Shown here one piece after another: positions 17,837 to 25,073 of a stretch of 64,000 nucleotides of DNA. Source of the stretch: Prevotella sp. E13-17. Lineage in GTDB: Bacteria > Bacteroidota > Bacteroidia > Bacteroidales > Bacteroidaceae. The notes under the pieces are model-generated. The model was given only the letters and a program-made list of their open reading frames with translations. It was not told the DNA's origin and ran no database searches. Made by a program: the position numbers and the translations under genes. The DNA is taken from contig NZ_CP091787.1 in the NCBI RefSeq assembly GCF_022024035.1, forward strand, positions 2,604,001 to 2,668,000. Direction: 5' to 3'. The stretch's first letter is position 1, and each line of letters begins with the position of its first letter.

Positions 17837-19183
17837 TTAAATACCTGTATAAGTCCATGGGGTGATGTCCATCAGTTCCTGCTTCACGCTGTCGCTGACA
17901 TTCAGGTTCTGAATAAACTCATGGATAGTCTCTTCGGTCATCTTCTGGTTGGTACGTGTCAGGGCCTTCAATGCCTCATAGGGTTTGGGATAGCCCTCAC
18001 GGCGAAGGATGGTCTGAATACCCTCTGCTACAACGGCCCATGTATTCTCGAGATCTTCATGAAGCTTTTCTTCATTAAGAATCAGCTTACGCAGTCCTTT
18101 CAGTGTGCTCTGGAATGCGATCAGGGCATGGCCCATAGGAACACCGACATTACGAAGAACCGTAGAGTCGGTAAGATCACGCTGAAGGCGACTCACAGGT
18201 AACTTTTGAGCCAAGAAGCTAAGCACGGCATTGGCAATACCGAGGTTACCCTCTGAATTCTCATAGTCGATAGGATTGACTTTATGGGGCATTGCACTAG
18301 AACCTACCTCACCAGCCTTGATTTTCTGTTTGAAGTACTCCATTGAGATATACATCCAGAAGTCGCGATCAAGATCAATGATGATGGTGTTGATGCGACG
18401 CATTGCATCAAAGATGGCTGCCAGCCAGTCGTAGTTAGATATCTGAGTTGTGTATTGCTCGCGTTCAAGTCCAAGTTTCTCGCTTACAAAACGATTACCG
18501 AACTCACGCCAGTCGTACTGGGGATATGCTACATGATGAGCGTTATAATTACCTGTAGCACCACCGAATTTAGCTGTTATTGGTGTCTCTTTCAGTGATC
18601 TAAGTTGTTCTTCCAGACGGTAAACATAGACCATCACCTCCTTACCAAGACGTGTAGGAGATGCTGGCTGTCCGTGTGTCTTTGCCAACATGGGCACCGT
18701 CTTCCATTCTTCGGCATAGTCATGCAACTGTTCTATCAATTCTTCAAGCAGTGGATAGTAAACCTGTTCGAGAGCCTCCTTGATAGAGAGTGGCACACTT
18801 GTGTTGTTGATGTCCTGTGAAGTGAGACCAAAATGAATGAACTCTTTGTACTGATCAAGATTTCCAATAGTGTCTAGTTTCTCCTTAATAAAATACTCCA
18901 CGGCCTTCACATCATGGTTCGTCACTGACTCTATCTCCTTTACACGCTGTGCTTCTGACGGTGTAAACTGACGATAGATATTACGTAACGTCTCAAAAAG
19001 TGAATGATCGAAATCCTGAAGACCCGGCAATGGCAGTTCGCAAAGCGCAATAAAATATTCTATTTCCACACGAATGCGATAACGAATCAACGCATATTCT
19101 GAGAAATACTCGCTCAATGGCTCTGTCTTACCCCGATAGCGGCCATCAATAGGCGAGATGGCCGTCAACATATTAAATTCCAT
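17837..19183 (-). CDS. purB: Adenylosuccinate lyase
   Basis: Catalyses two beta-eliminations in purine synthesis (SAICAR to AICAR, and adenylosuccinate to AMP). 448 residues, the usual size. The start MEFNMLTAISPIDGRYRGKTEPL is the family's N-terminus, and the fumarase/aspartase signature GSSAMPHKVNPIDYENSEGN is intact. TSQDINNTSVP and KTHGQPASPTRLGKE are also present. First gene of a probable operon with the pseudouridine synthase and asnS. A TACCTTTG box lies 32 nt upstream. Confidence 0.97.
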   Translation of the reverse strand: MEFNMLTAISPIDGRYRGKTEPLSEYFSEYALIRYRIRVEIEYFIALCELPLPGLQDFDHSLFETLRNIYRQFTPSEAQRVKEIESVTNHDVKAVEYFIKEKLDTIGNLDQYKEFIHFGLTSQDINNTSVPLSIKEALEQVYYPLLEELIEQLHDYAEEWKTVPMLAKTHGQPASPTRLGKEVMVYVYRLEEQLRSLKETPITAKFGGATGNYNAHHVAYPQYDWREFGNRFVSEKLGLEREQYTTQISNYDWLAAIFDAMRRINTIIIDLDRDFWMYISMEYFKQKIKAGEVGSSAMPHKVNPIDYENSEGNLGIANAVLSFLAQKLPVSRLQRDLTDSTVLRNVGVPMGHALIAFQSTLKGLRKLILNEEKLHEDLENTWAVVAEGIQTILRREGYPKPYEALKALTRTNQKMTEETIHEFIQNLNVSDSVKQELMDITPWTYTGI

Positions 19184-19214
19184 GATACTTTATAGATAAT
19201 TATCTTTCAAGGCG

Positions 19215-19222
19215 CAAAGGTA
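19215..19222 (-). promoter_or_regulatory. Promoter -7 box of purB
   Basis: TACCTTTG on the minus strand, 31 nt before the purB ATG. This is a typical leader length for this group. Confidence 0.65.
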
Positions 19223-19297
19223 ATCATTATTATTAAGAATAAAGAAAATAGAATTAAGAAATTACATGATTTAGTATTTTTTTTGTTTTACAATAAC

Positions 19298-19334
19298 AAA
19301 ATGAAGTTGCAACCTTTCGATTGCAACTTCATTT
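19298..19334 (-). terminator. Terminator hairpin of the tRNA-Val gene
   Basis: A perfect 14-bp stem, AAATGAAGTTGCAA / TTGCAACTTCATTT, with an 8-base loop. It sits directly after the tRNA 3' end and is followed on the minus strand by TTTTGTTATTG. Confidence 0.75.
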
Positions 19335-19335
19335 G

Positions 19336-19410
19336 TGGGCGCTGAGGGATTCGAACCCCCGACCCTCTGCTTGTAAGGCAGATGCTCTGAACCAACTGAG
19401 CTAAGCGCCC
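19336..19410 (-). tRNA. tRNA-Val (anticodon UAC)
   Basis: On the minus strand a full cloverleaf can be drawn: acceptor GGGCGCT / AGCGCCC with discriminator A, D-arm GCTC...GAGC, anticodon arm TCTGC-CTTACAA-GCAGA with anticodon TAC, and T-loop TTCGAAT. CCA is not encoded. It has its own promoter box 20 nt upstream and a strong hairpin right after. Confidence 0.97.
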
Positions 19411-19430
19411 TTTCTTTTCGTAAGCGGGTG

Positions 19431-19438
19431 CAAAGGTA
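19431..19438 (-). promoter_or_regulatory. Promoter -7 box of the tRNA-Val gene
   Basis: TACCTTTG on the minus strand, 20 nt upstream of the tRNA 5' end. Confidence 0.65.
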
Positions 19439-19492
19439 AGGAGTTTTTTTGATTCCACCAAATAAATTCCAAAGTTTTTTCTTTAAACACCT

Positions 19493-19530
19493 AAAAAAAG
19501 TGCTCTCACCCTACATTTCAGGGTGAGAGC
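19493..19530 (-). terminator. Rho-independent terminator of the GH127-like operon
   Basis: On the minus strand GCTCTCACCCT / AGGGTGAGAGC, an 11-bp perfect stem with a 7-base loop, followed by ACTTTTTTTAGG. It lies 27 nt after the hydrolase stop. Confidence 0.9.
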
Positions 19531-19557
19531 AACAGAATTTCTTTGTATTATATGAAA

Positions 19558-21627
19558 CTATTCACATCCTTCGACACGGGTATTTACTTCTGCTTTTGGA
19601 AACGAAGTGATTCGAAGACGAGCAGCGCCCATGGGTACCAATTGCAGAGGTTTCACCTCATCCGAGCGTTTCGCAAAGCATGTTGGCAACAGGTCGGTCA
19701 TTCCTGTTGCGTCCAGTCCCCAAGAAGGTATCTGACGTCCCTTAGCACTAAACTGAAGAGGAACACTCTCAAGGGTAAATGGATAGTTATCGGCCGGCCA
19801 AGCTCGACGTTCCACTTGAATATCCTTCGGCAACTGTCCATCCATCTGGAGGGCATAGTTCCACTCCGAAGCAGCATAAATCTCATAAGCTGGCCATAAA
19901 CCTGCATCCACACCTTCCTGCCAATGTGAGTCATCCTGCACGATTTCCTTATCTCGACTGTCACGCTGTTGATAGCGTTCATCTATTTTCAACGAGAGTG
20001 TAAGAGGACCATAGTCCACACTAACACTTGATTTATTCTTTTGCCAAGTGCGCGTTGTAACACTCATAGGCATCTTCAGCACTACTTCATCGCCATCATT
20101 CCAGGTACGTTCGACACAAACGAAACGTCCATTGGCTTCTGACAGATGATCCAAAGGGGTACCGTTTACGCTGATTGCTGTCTGGTCTGACCATGCTGGA
20201 ACACGGAGATAAAGCGGGAAATCAACAGCTTTAGACGTAGATATCTTCAGTACGACCTGATCCTCAAAAGGATACTTGGTTGTTTCTGTCAGCCGAATCT
20301 CTTGACCATTAGAAACGAGTGCCGTGGTCTCACTTTCAGAATAAAGCATCGTTGCAAGGCCTCCATCGGTTGTAGCCATCACAAGATGTTCTGTAAAATA
20401 TGGCCAGCCCATGCCATGATTATGCTGACAGCAACGACTACTAAAAGGACTCATTGACAACATTCCGCGCAGACTGTTATCGATACTTGGCGCGTGATTC
20501 TTACCATCGCTGATTGCCATATTGGGAGAGGTAATATACCGAAGTGCACGCATGTCGCTTGTCAAAGCAGCAGGAAGAGTATTAAATGCTACATTTTCAC
20601 AGTGATCTGCCCAAAATGGATCGCCCGTGATTCCCATCATGATTTCGTCACTTGCCATTTGCTCTACAACAGCACAAGTCTCTGCGCCCTGACGTGGATC
20701 GGAATAGCCCAAGCGAGCATTCTCGTCGGCACCAAACATTCCACCTGGCACCTGGCCAAAACGTTGACGCATCGTATGATGATTCTCGTAAGCCGCCTGC
20801 AGCATCAGGTCGTCGCCATTATATATATAATAGGTGGCAGGCTCACGGAATCCCTGTGCAACATTCACGCCGTGCCAGTTGGGGAGGTCATTTTTTAATG
20901 TCCAGTCAACGCCACAACGGTGCAACTTATCAATAAGCGGCAAAATAGACTTGTCGCCTGTATGATTATAAAGCCAGACGACACTCCACTCATTATCGCT
21001 ACCACGCTTAGACTGCCACAAGCCTTTGAGGAAGTGCTCGTCAGGAATGGTCAGTTCCCACTTGAAATAGTTGGTCATGGCAGTCAGCACACGTTCATCG
21101 GCGCTATGTTCATAATAAGTCTGCAAAGCCCATAGCATCGGCATCTTTGCCCAAAGGTCTGGTGTGTTAGGATCGCCATCAGTACCACTGGGGCCCAGTT
21201 CTCCATTTGGTTTCAAATGAGACAAAACGGCATCAAACCACACCTGTGCTTCGGCCTTCAACGTTTCATCATCCAGAATGTAAGCCAGGGAAGAATAGCC
21301 TCTAAGCCAATAGGGCACTTCCTCCCATCCATGATCGCCTTGATCAGAAAGCCATTGGTTATTGCGTTTATCTAACCAGGCGCTCACTGTACCCAACTGA
21401 CCATTCAACCCATCTCGCTGACGGTTAAGCATCTCGCGCAACCATCCACGAGGTTGTACTTTTCCAACAGGTAACTTCAGCAACCGCCCCCCATACAAAG
21501 GTGCACGATAGGAAGAATAGTTGGCCAACATTCCCCTTGCAGGACGGTCAACCACGGATACCTTCTGCTGTGCGGTCAGTGTCAACGACGCCAACAACAT
21601 AGAGAACAACACAATTTTCTTTTTCAT
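19558..21627 (-). CDS. Secreted GH127-like (DUF1680) glycoside hydrolase
   Basis: 689 residues with a signal peptide (MKKKIVLFSMLLASLTLTAQ). The fold is an (alpha/alpha)6 barrel of the beta-L-arabinofuranosidase type. Early motifs are LPVGKVQPRGWLREMLNRQRDGLNG and GYSSLAYILDDE. The zinc-thiolate active site of the family looks present: a Glu in ETCAVVEQMASDE (Glu322 or Glu328), Cys343 in WADHCEN and the pair Cys399-Cys400 in FSSRCCQHNHG. Known members release beta-L-arabinofuranose; related families act on other arabinosides, so substrate is inferred only. Likely periplasmic. Second gene of an operon, 18 nt after the small beta-sandwich protein. It is not adjacent to the arabinose-type locus at 44-64 kb. 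Confidence 0.85.
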   Translation of the reverse strand: MKKKIVLFSMLLASLTLTAQQKVSVVDRPARGMLANYSSYRAPLYGGRLLKLPVGKVQPRGWLREMLNRQRDGLNGQLGTVSAWLDKRNNQWLSDQGDHGWEEVPYWLRGYSSLAYILDDETLKAEAQVWFDAVLSHLKPNGELGPSGTDGDPNTPDLWAKMPMLWALQTYYEHSADERVLTAMTNYFKWELTIPDEHFLKGLWQSKRGSDNEWSVVWLYNHTGDKSILPLIDKLHRCGVDWTLKNDLPNWHGVNVAQGFREPATYYIYNGDDLMLQAAYENHHTMRQRFGQVPGGMFGADENARLGYSDPRQGAETCAVVEQMASDEIMMGITGDPFWADHCENVAFNTLPAALTSDMRALRYITSPNMAISDGKNHAPSIDNSLRGMLSMSPFSSRCCQHNHGMGWPYFTEHLVMATTDGGLATMLYSESETTALVSNGQEIRLTETTKYPFEDQVVLKISTSKAVDFPLYLRVPAWSDQTAISVNGTPLDHLSEANGRFVCVERTWNDGDEVVLKMPMSVTTRTWQKNKSSVSVDYGPLTLSLKIDERYQQRDSRDKEIVQDDSHWQEGVDAGLWPAYEIYAASEWNYALQMDGQLPKDIQVERRAWPADNYPFTLESVPLQFSAKGRQIPSWGLDATGMTDLLPTCFAKRSDEVKPLQLVPMGAARLRITSFPKAEVNTRVEGCE

Positions 21628-21645
21628 TTCACGTAAGGTTTTTAT

Positions 21646-22347
21646 TTAGAATCTAATTATTTTCTTTGCCACGGCACCACGCCGAACAATTCCGACTCCT
21701 TTACCTGGAGCCGAAACAGGCTGCCCCGTTAGATTGTAGTAATGGCAAGGTGCCTTCTCCGTATCTGCATTTTCCACACCGGAAGTGCTAAATGAACCAT
21801 TAAAGTATAAGCCATAATCAATATGTCCACCACCACTGCCTTGACTCAAAGACACCGCCAGCACATTATCGCCCACGACAAACAATCTCTTTTGACGAGG
21901 AATCAGCACAAAATTTGCATAATCATTATCATTCCATCCTGAGGTGCTCCATATTAAACTACCATTCAAATATACTTTGGGATTCTCATCATAACTACAC
22001 GTCAACACAATCGTTTTAGTCAGGAGTTCGTTCAGTTGTCCTTCAGTGAGCGTAAAATGGCGCCTCACCAATAAAGGTTGCAGTTGGCTGCCCCACTCTG
22101 TTGTCTTAAACTGATCCGGACTATTACTCAAGGGGCCTTCGCCTTGAATCCATTCTTCTTCATCAACACAACGTCCTGCCCACTCAGCAGGAGACAAACT
22201 GCTTAGTTCATCATTGCTATTTAGGAGATAATAAGCACAAAGCCAAGGTCCGTCACTTAGGGTCCTCAGCAACATTGTACGCTCTGATTCCTGGGCGTTT
22301 AATACGCCGCATGCAAATGTCATCAGTATAAGTATTAATCGTTTCAT
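21646..22347 (-). CDS. Secreted beta-sandwich (galactose-binding-like) protein
   Basis: 233 residues. Signal peptide MKRLILILMTFACGVLNAQ. The core shows the jelly-roll pattern of galactose-binding-like modules: VRRHFTLTEGQLNELLTKT, CSYDENPKVYLNGSLIWSTSGWNDNDY and DNVLAVSLSQGSGGGHIDYGLYF. The last ~45 residues form a C-terminal sorting-type tail (CHYYNLTGQPVSAPGKGVGIVRRG). There is no catalytic domain, so a carbohydrate-binding helper for the hydrolase encoded immediately after it is plausible. First gene of the operon, with a promoter box at 22375-22382. Confidence 0.75.
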   Translation of the reverse strand: MKRLILILMTFACGVLNAQESERTMLLRTLSDGPWLCAYYLLNSNDELSSLSPAEWAGRCVDEEEWIQGEGPLSNSPDQFKTTEWGSQLQPLLVRRHFTLTEGQLNELLTKTIVLTCSYDENPKVYLNGSLIWSTSGWNDNDYANFVLIPRQKRLFVVGDNVLAVSLSQGSGGGHIDYGLYFNGSFSTSGVENADTEKAPCHYYNLTGQPVSAPGKGVGIVRRGAVAKKIIRF

Positions 22348-22374
22348 AAGTTTTTAGTTAGGGTTTTCGGGATG

Positions 22375-22382
22375 CAAAGATA
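22375..22382 (-). promoter_or_regulatory. Promoter -7 box of the GH127-like operon
   Basis: TATCTTTG on the minus strand, 27 nt before the ATG at 22347. Confidence 0.6.
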
Positions 22383-22449
22383 CATCTTACTTAACAAAAA
22401 TGAGCCCAAAAGAAGGTCAATTAAAGACAATATCAGTTCAAAGGCTTAT

Positions 22450-22486
22450 AAAAACGAGTGCCGTATGGCATTTCCACACGGCACTC
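22450..22486 (-). terminator. Orphan rho-independent terminator
   Basis: On the minus strand GAGTGCCGT / ACGGCACTC (9 bp, 13-base loop) is followed by GTTTTTATAAG. The nearest upstream gene on this strand ends at 23329, about 850 nt away. It must therefore end either a very long 3' UTR covering array B or a separate short RNA made within the gap. Confidence 0.75.
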
Positions 22487-22600
22487 GCAATGGCTCAAGC
22501 GAAATATCATAGGGGTAATCCTTTATTTGCGCTTTTTGTTATTTCAGTAGAGACTCAGCAGATTCTTTAGATTGAAATCAACAGAACAGATATCATATCG

Positions 22601-22615
22601 GAAAGGACAAAATTA
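22601..22615 (-). promoter_or_regulatory. Possible promoter of a short RNA ending at 22450
   Basis: TAATTTTG on the minus strand at 22608-22615 fits TAnnTTTG and lies about 125 nt upstream of the orphan terminator. That would give a transcript of roughly 150 nt without a convincing reading frame. No -33 motif is visible because the upstream 30 nt are a G/C-rich hairpin. This is a weak call. Confidence 0.25.
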
Positions 22616-22617
22616 CT

Positions 22618-22803
22618 CCCTCCCTCGGGAGGGCCGGGGTGGGGTTCGGTTTTCAGGACCGAAGGTCCGTGGTTTTTCCTTTGTGAGACAGAAAACCCCG
22701 AAGGGGTCATGGTGTCAGTGGGAAGCCTGATGTGAACTTGTTCACAAGAAGGATTACCACTGGCAACATGAAAATCTCGACAGAGATTTCTGCCTCACAA
22801 AGG
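22618..22803. repeat. Branched, highly self-complementary element
   Basis: Hairpins stack here in order. CCCTCCC/GGGAGGG (22618-22633). GGACC-GAA-GGTCC near 22657-22669. Then an outer 15-bp stem, CCTTTGTGAGACAGA (22678-22692) with TCTGCCTCACAAAGG (22789-22803), one mismatch. Inside it are ACCCC-GAA-GGGGT (22695-22707), an arm CATGGTGTCAGTGG / CCACTGGCAACATG (22708-22721 and 22757-22770, two mismatches) capped by TGTGAAC-TT-GTTCACA (22731-22746), and AAATCTC-GACA-GAGATTT (22772-22789). This forms a four-way junction. It could be a structured RNA or a folding mobile repeat; I cannot assign it to a known family. Confidence 0.6.
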
Positions 22804-22866
22804 GGTCTTCTCGGTTTTTGTTCAATAAACACAAACTGAAAACACGAAAGGTCTCAGAAAGTTGCG

Positions 22867-23200
22867 TTATAGTGCTGCTTTCGTCTTGTTATAGTTTCGC
22901 TTTTGCGTTGTCATAGCTTTACTTTTGATGTTCATCCAGCCCCTAGATGTGGCGCATCCAGCCCCTGGAACAGGTCGTTTTAGCCCCTGGATACGGTTGT
23001 TCTAAGGGCTGGATGTAGAGCATCCAGGGGCTAGACCAGAAATGACAGTTTCGGTTTTAGACTTTAGAAGCGTCTCTTCTGGACATTAGAACACGTGCTT
23101 TTAGACTTTAAAACGACCCTCTCCAGACTCTGAAAATGCCAATTCAAGACTCGGGGAGCATCGCAAAACCTACGCAATTGCGACTGAGCCCTCGCAATCA
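22867..23200 (-). repeat. 22-nt phased array B
   Basis: Ten 15-nt cores start at 22934, 22956, 22978, 23000, 23022, 23055, 23077, 23099, 23121 and 23143. The step is 22 throughout except one step of 33 in the middle. Cores 1-3 are of type ATCCAGCCCCTAGAT and 4-5 of type TTCTAAGGGCTGGAT. Then comes an 18-nt spacer, CAGAAATGACAGTTTCGG, and cores 6-10 of type TTTTAGACTTTAGAA, degrading towards 23157. The 7-nt spacers are GTGGCGC, CAGGTCG, ACGGTTG, GTAGAGC, GCGTCTC, CACGTGC, CGACCCT and ATGCCAA. Before core 1, three units with TTATAG or TCATAG at 22867, 22889 and 22911 keep the 22-nt step. After core 10, GCAAT-containing sequence continues to about 23200. The strand is set so that it reads in the same sense as array C. 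No reading frame, because 22 is not a multiple of three. Confidence 0.9.
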
Positions 23201-23328
23201 CTCAGCTATGATTAGTACAATTCTTAGAATGTGTCTCAAAAAAAGTCAATATTGACGGCCGACCTTTTGCAGGCTACATATTACCCTGAACACCAAGACT
23301 CAGCCCCCATATCGCAAGAACAAAGGAA

Positions 23329-24072
23329 TTATATCAAAGGTATATATAGACACAAGCCGCCATTCATATATTTAAAGTCTATCAGTGCACATTGTATTAA
23401 CAGATACTTGAACAGACGACAGTCAGCACCTATATTCACCTCGTTGCCATCCCACTCCACCATTGTCCGCAAAGGGCGATAAAAAGATGGTTGAAACGTG
23501 ACGCCTCCTACCACACCTTGCCACTTATGATTATAGGAACGCATCCAGTGGCGGTAGGTCACATGCGCACCAAATATGTTGTCGCGAAAGGAATAATGCT
23601 TAGACAAGCTAGCAAAAGAATTCCTATAATAATTACTACCCGACTTTCCATCGTCACTAGACCCCCAGACATCGTTACCACCAACGGCTACCGAAGGCCA
23701 CCATTTATTCTCTTTCAAGAGCTGCAATTTGACAGAGAAATAGCGGTCTTTTGAATAAAAGCCAGACTTATTCTTCTTATCCAAATTCTTATGCATCTTC
23801 CACAAGGTATAGCCATAACCCACCTCTATCCACTTGAACGGTGTGATGCTCAGGTAGTTGGTCAAGGAATTAAACTTCTCACCATCATAAAGCATTTTAT
23901 CTGGCATCATACGTTTGGGCAGATAATGAGCCCCGACGCGGGCAATACCGACAGTATCCATGTCAGCCGTAGGCACATGAATCATTCCTTCAAAACCGAT
24001 ATACTGCTGAGCACCAGATTGTATAGTCGCAACAGCGAGCATCAACATGAAAAAAAATCTACTCATCTTCAT
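23329..24072 (-). CDS. YjbH-like outer-membrane protein, N-terminal-type half
   Basis: 247 residues. Signal peptide MKMSRFFFMLMLAVATIQSGA. The start of the mature protein, YIGFEGMIHVPTADMDTVGIARVGAHYL, is the opening seen in YjbH-family lipid-anchored or barrel proteins linked to exopolysaccharide export. Alternating aromatic beta-strand pattern (IEVGYGYTLWKMHK, RYFSVKLQLLKENKWWPSVAVGGNDVWG, CLYIPLI) fits an outer-membrane beta barrel. It overlaps the preceding gene by 4 nt (ATGA), so the two are translated together. The two proteins may be halves of what is one long YjbH protein elsewhere; that is an inference. No polysaccharide synthesis genes lie nearby. Confidence 0.7.
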   Translation of the reverse strand: MKMSRFFFMLMLAVATIQSGAQQYIGFEGMIHVPTADMDTVGIARVGAHYLPKRMMPDKMLYDGEKFNSLTNYLSITPFKWIEVGYGYTLWKMHKNLDKKNKSGFYSKDRYFSVKLQLLKENKWWPSVAVGGNDVWGSSDDGKSGSNYYRNSFASLSKHYSFRDNIFGAHVTYRHWMRSYNHKWQGVVGGVTFQPSFYRPLRTMVEWDGNEVNIGADCRLFKYLLIQCALIDFKYMNGGLCLYIPLI

Positions 24073-24938
24073 TCATCAAAATTACCCGTTCCCCATGGAA
24101 TACGTATAGGATATGTTCTTTCGTTTTCTTCCGGATCAGTCATATATTTCGCCATAGAAGCGCCACTATGGGCGGCATATGTCAATCGGAAGTTGCTTGC
24201 AGGCCTAAAGACAACTTTCTCATGTGACTTTTTGTATGGAGGAAGCATCATGACAATTCTAAAACCAACCGTTTCCCTATAGCGACCTAAGACATCATGA
24301 TATTGTCCAAAAAGGCTTACCGAACAATGCTTGAAATGTCGCATCACTTCACCTTCCAGGCCCTTATCTTTATTTAGATAATAACCTCCCGACATTCGTA
24401 GTTCCGTTGACCAGCGATCCAACCACACACTTACACCCGCAATGCCAATAGACCGCCAATCTCTATTAAATGTACTCTCAGAGTTACTGCTCATGTCAAA
24501 TCCCAAAGCCCAGTCAGAAGTGATACCAAAGCGGGCATTTAGCATCAGCCAGTTATTGACCGGATACATCCATCGGAAATCAGCTCCATAGCGGTCTTGG
24601 CCAAAAAGACCTGCACTTAACTTAAAATATTGATTGGCATGAGGAAAGCGAAAAGTCTTAGTAACATTCGCCATACTCAATCTTATCATATTATAACGTT
24701 CTGGATAGCCTGAATTATCTATAGGCAACATAGCCTGTGCTGCCAACTGCCAGTCATGTCCAAGATGTATCTTTGTACCTGGAGTCAAATTCACCAGTGT
24801 ATTATAGAGTCTGATAAAGTTAACGTCAGAATAATCAAGCTCTACACCACAGAACAACTCTGTCTGAGTATTCTGTTGAGCCCTCGTTCCTGCAAAAAAT
24901 ATCTGCAAGCAGAAAAGTACTACAAAAATGCGTCGCAT
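24069..24938 (-). CDS. Outer-membrane beta-barrel protein, partner of the YjbH-like gene
   Basis: About 289 residues from the chosen start MRRIFVVLFCLQIFFAGTRAQQ, which gives a clean signal peptide. In-frame ATGs at 24947 and 24950 and a start at 24986 would add only a hydrophobic lead. The body alternates hydrophobic and polar residues with many aromatics (WQLAAQAMLPIDNSGYPERYNMIRLSM, WLMLNARFGITSDWALGFDMSS, WSTELRMSGGYYL) and resembles the C-terminal barrel of YjbH proteins (GRYRETVGFRIVMMLPPYKK). Likely in the outer membrane. It runs into the next gene with a 4-nt overlap. No clear promoter box is seen. Confidence 0.7.
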   Translation of the reverse strand: MRRIFVVLFCLQIFFAGTRAQQNTQTELFCGVELDYSDVNFIRLYNTLVNLTPGTKIHLGHDWQLAAQAMLPIDNSGYPERYNMIRLSMANVTKTFRFPHANQYFKLSAGLFGQDRYGADFRWMYPVNNWLMLNARFGITSDWALGFDMSSNSESTFNRDWRSIGIAGVSVWLDRWSTELRMSGGYYLNKDKGLEGEVMRHFKHCSVSLFGQYHDVLGRYRETVGFRIVMMLPPYKKSHEKVVFRPASNFRLTYAAHSGASMAKYMTDPEENERTYPIRIPWGTGNFDE

Positions 24939-24998
24939 GTTTAACATCATAATAATGAATACAAAGTTAAACAATAATTCTGACACCGCAAAGGATTA

Positions 24999-25035
24999 CA
25001 AAAAAAAGTTTCTCCCTGAAAGGACAGGGAGAAAC
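24999..25035 (-). terminator. Rho-independent terminator after the OmpA-lipoprotein operon
   Basis: On the minus strand GTTTCTCCCTG / CAGGGAGAAAC, an 11-bp stem with loop TCCTTT, followed by TTTTTTTTG. It lies 38 nt after the lipoprotein stop. Confidence 0.9.
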
Positions 25036-25073
25036 ACTATATTCATAACGGAAAACTTTCCTAGAAAGCTACA

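Noticed and set aside
22934..23157. Array B as a CRISPR array
   Set aside because: The repeats are 15 nt and vary, the spacers are only 7 nt, and there are no cas genes. The geometry is unlike any CRISPR.
23231..23482. Plus-strand frame of 83 codons partly opposite the YjbH-like gene
   Set aside because: It runs antisense through a gene with a good signal peptide and family pattern, has no promoter box, and its composition (many H, S, R, I) looks like a shadow frame.
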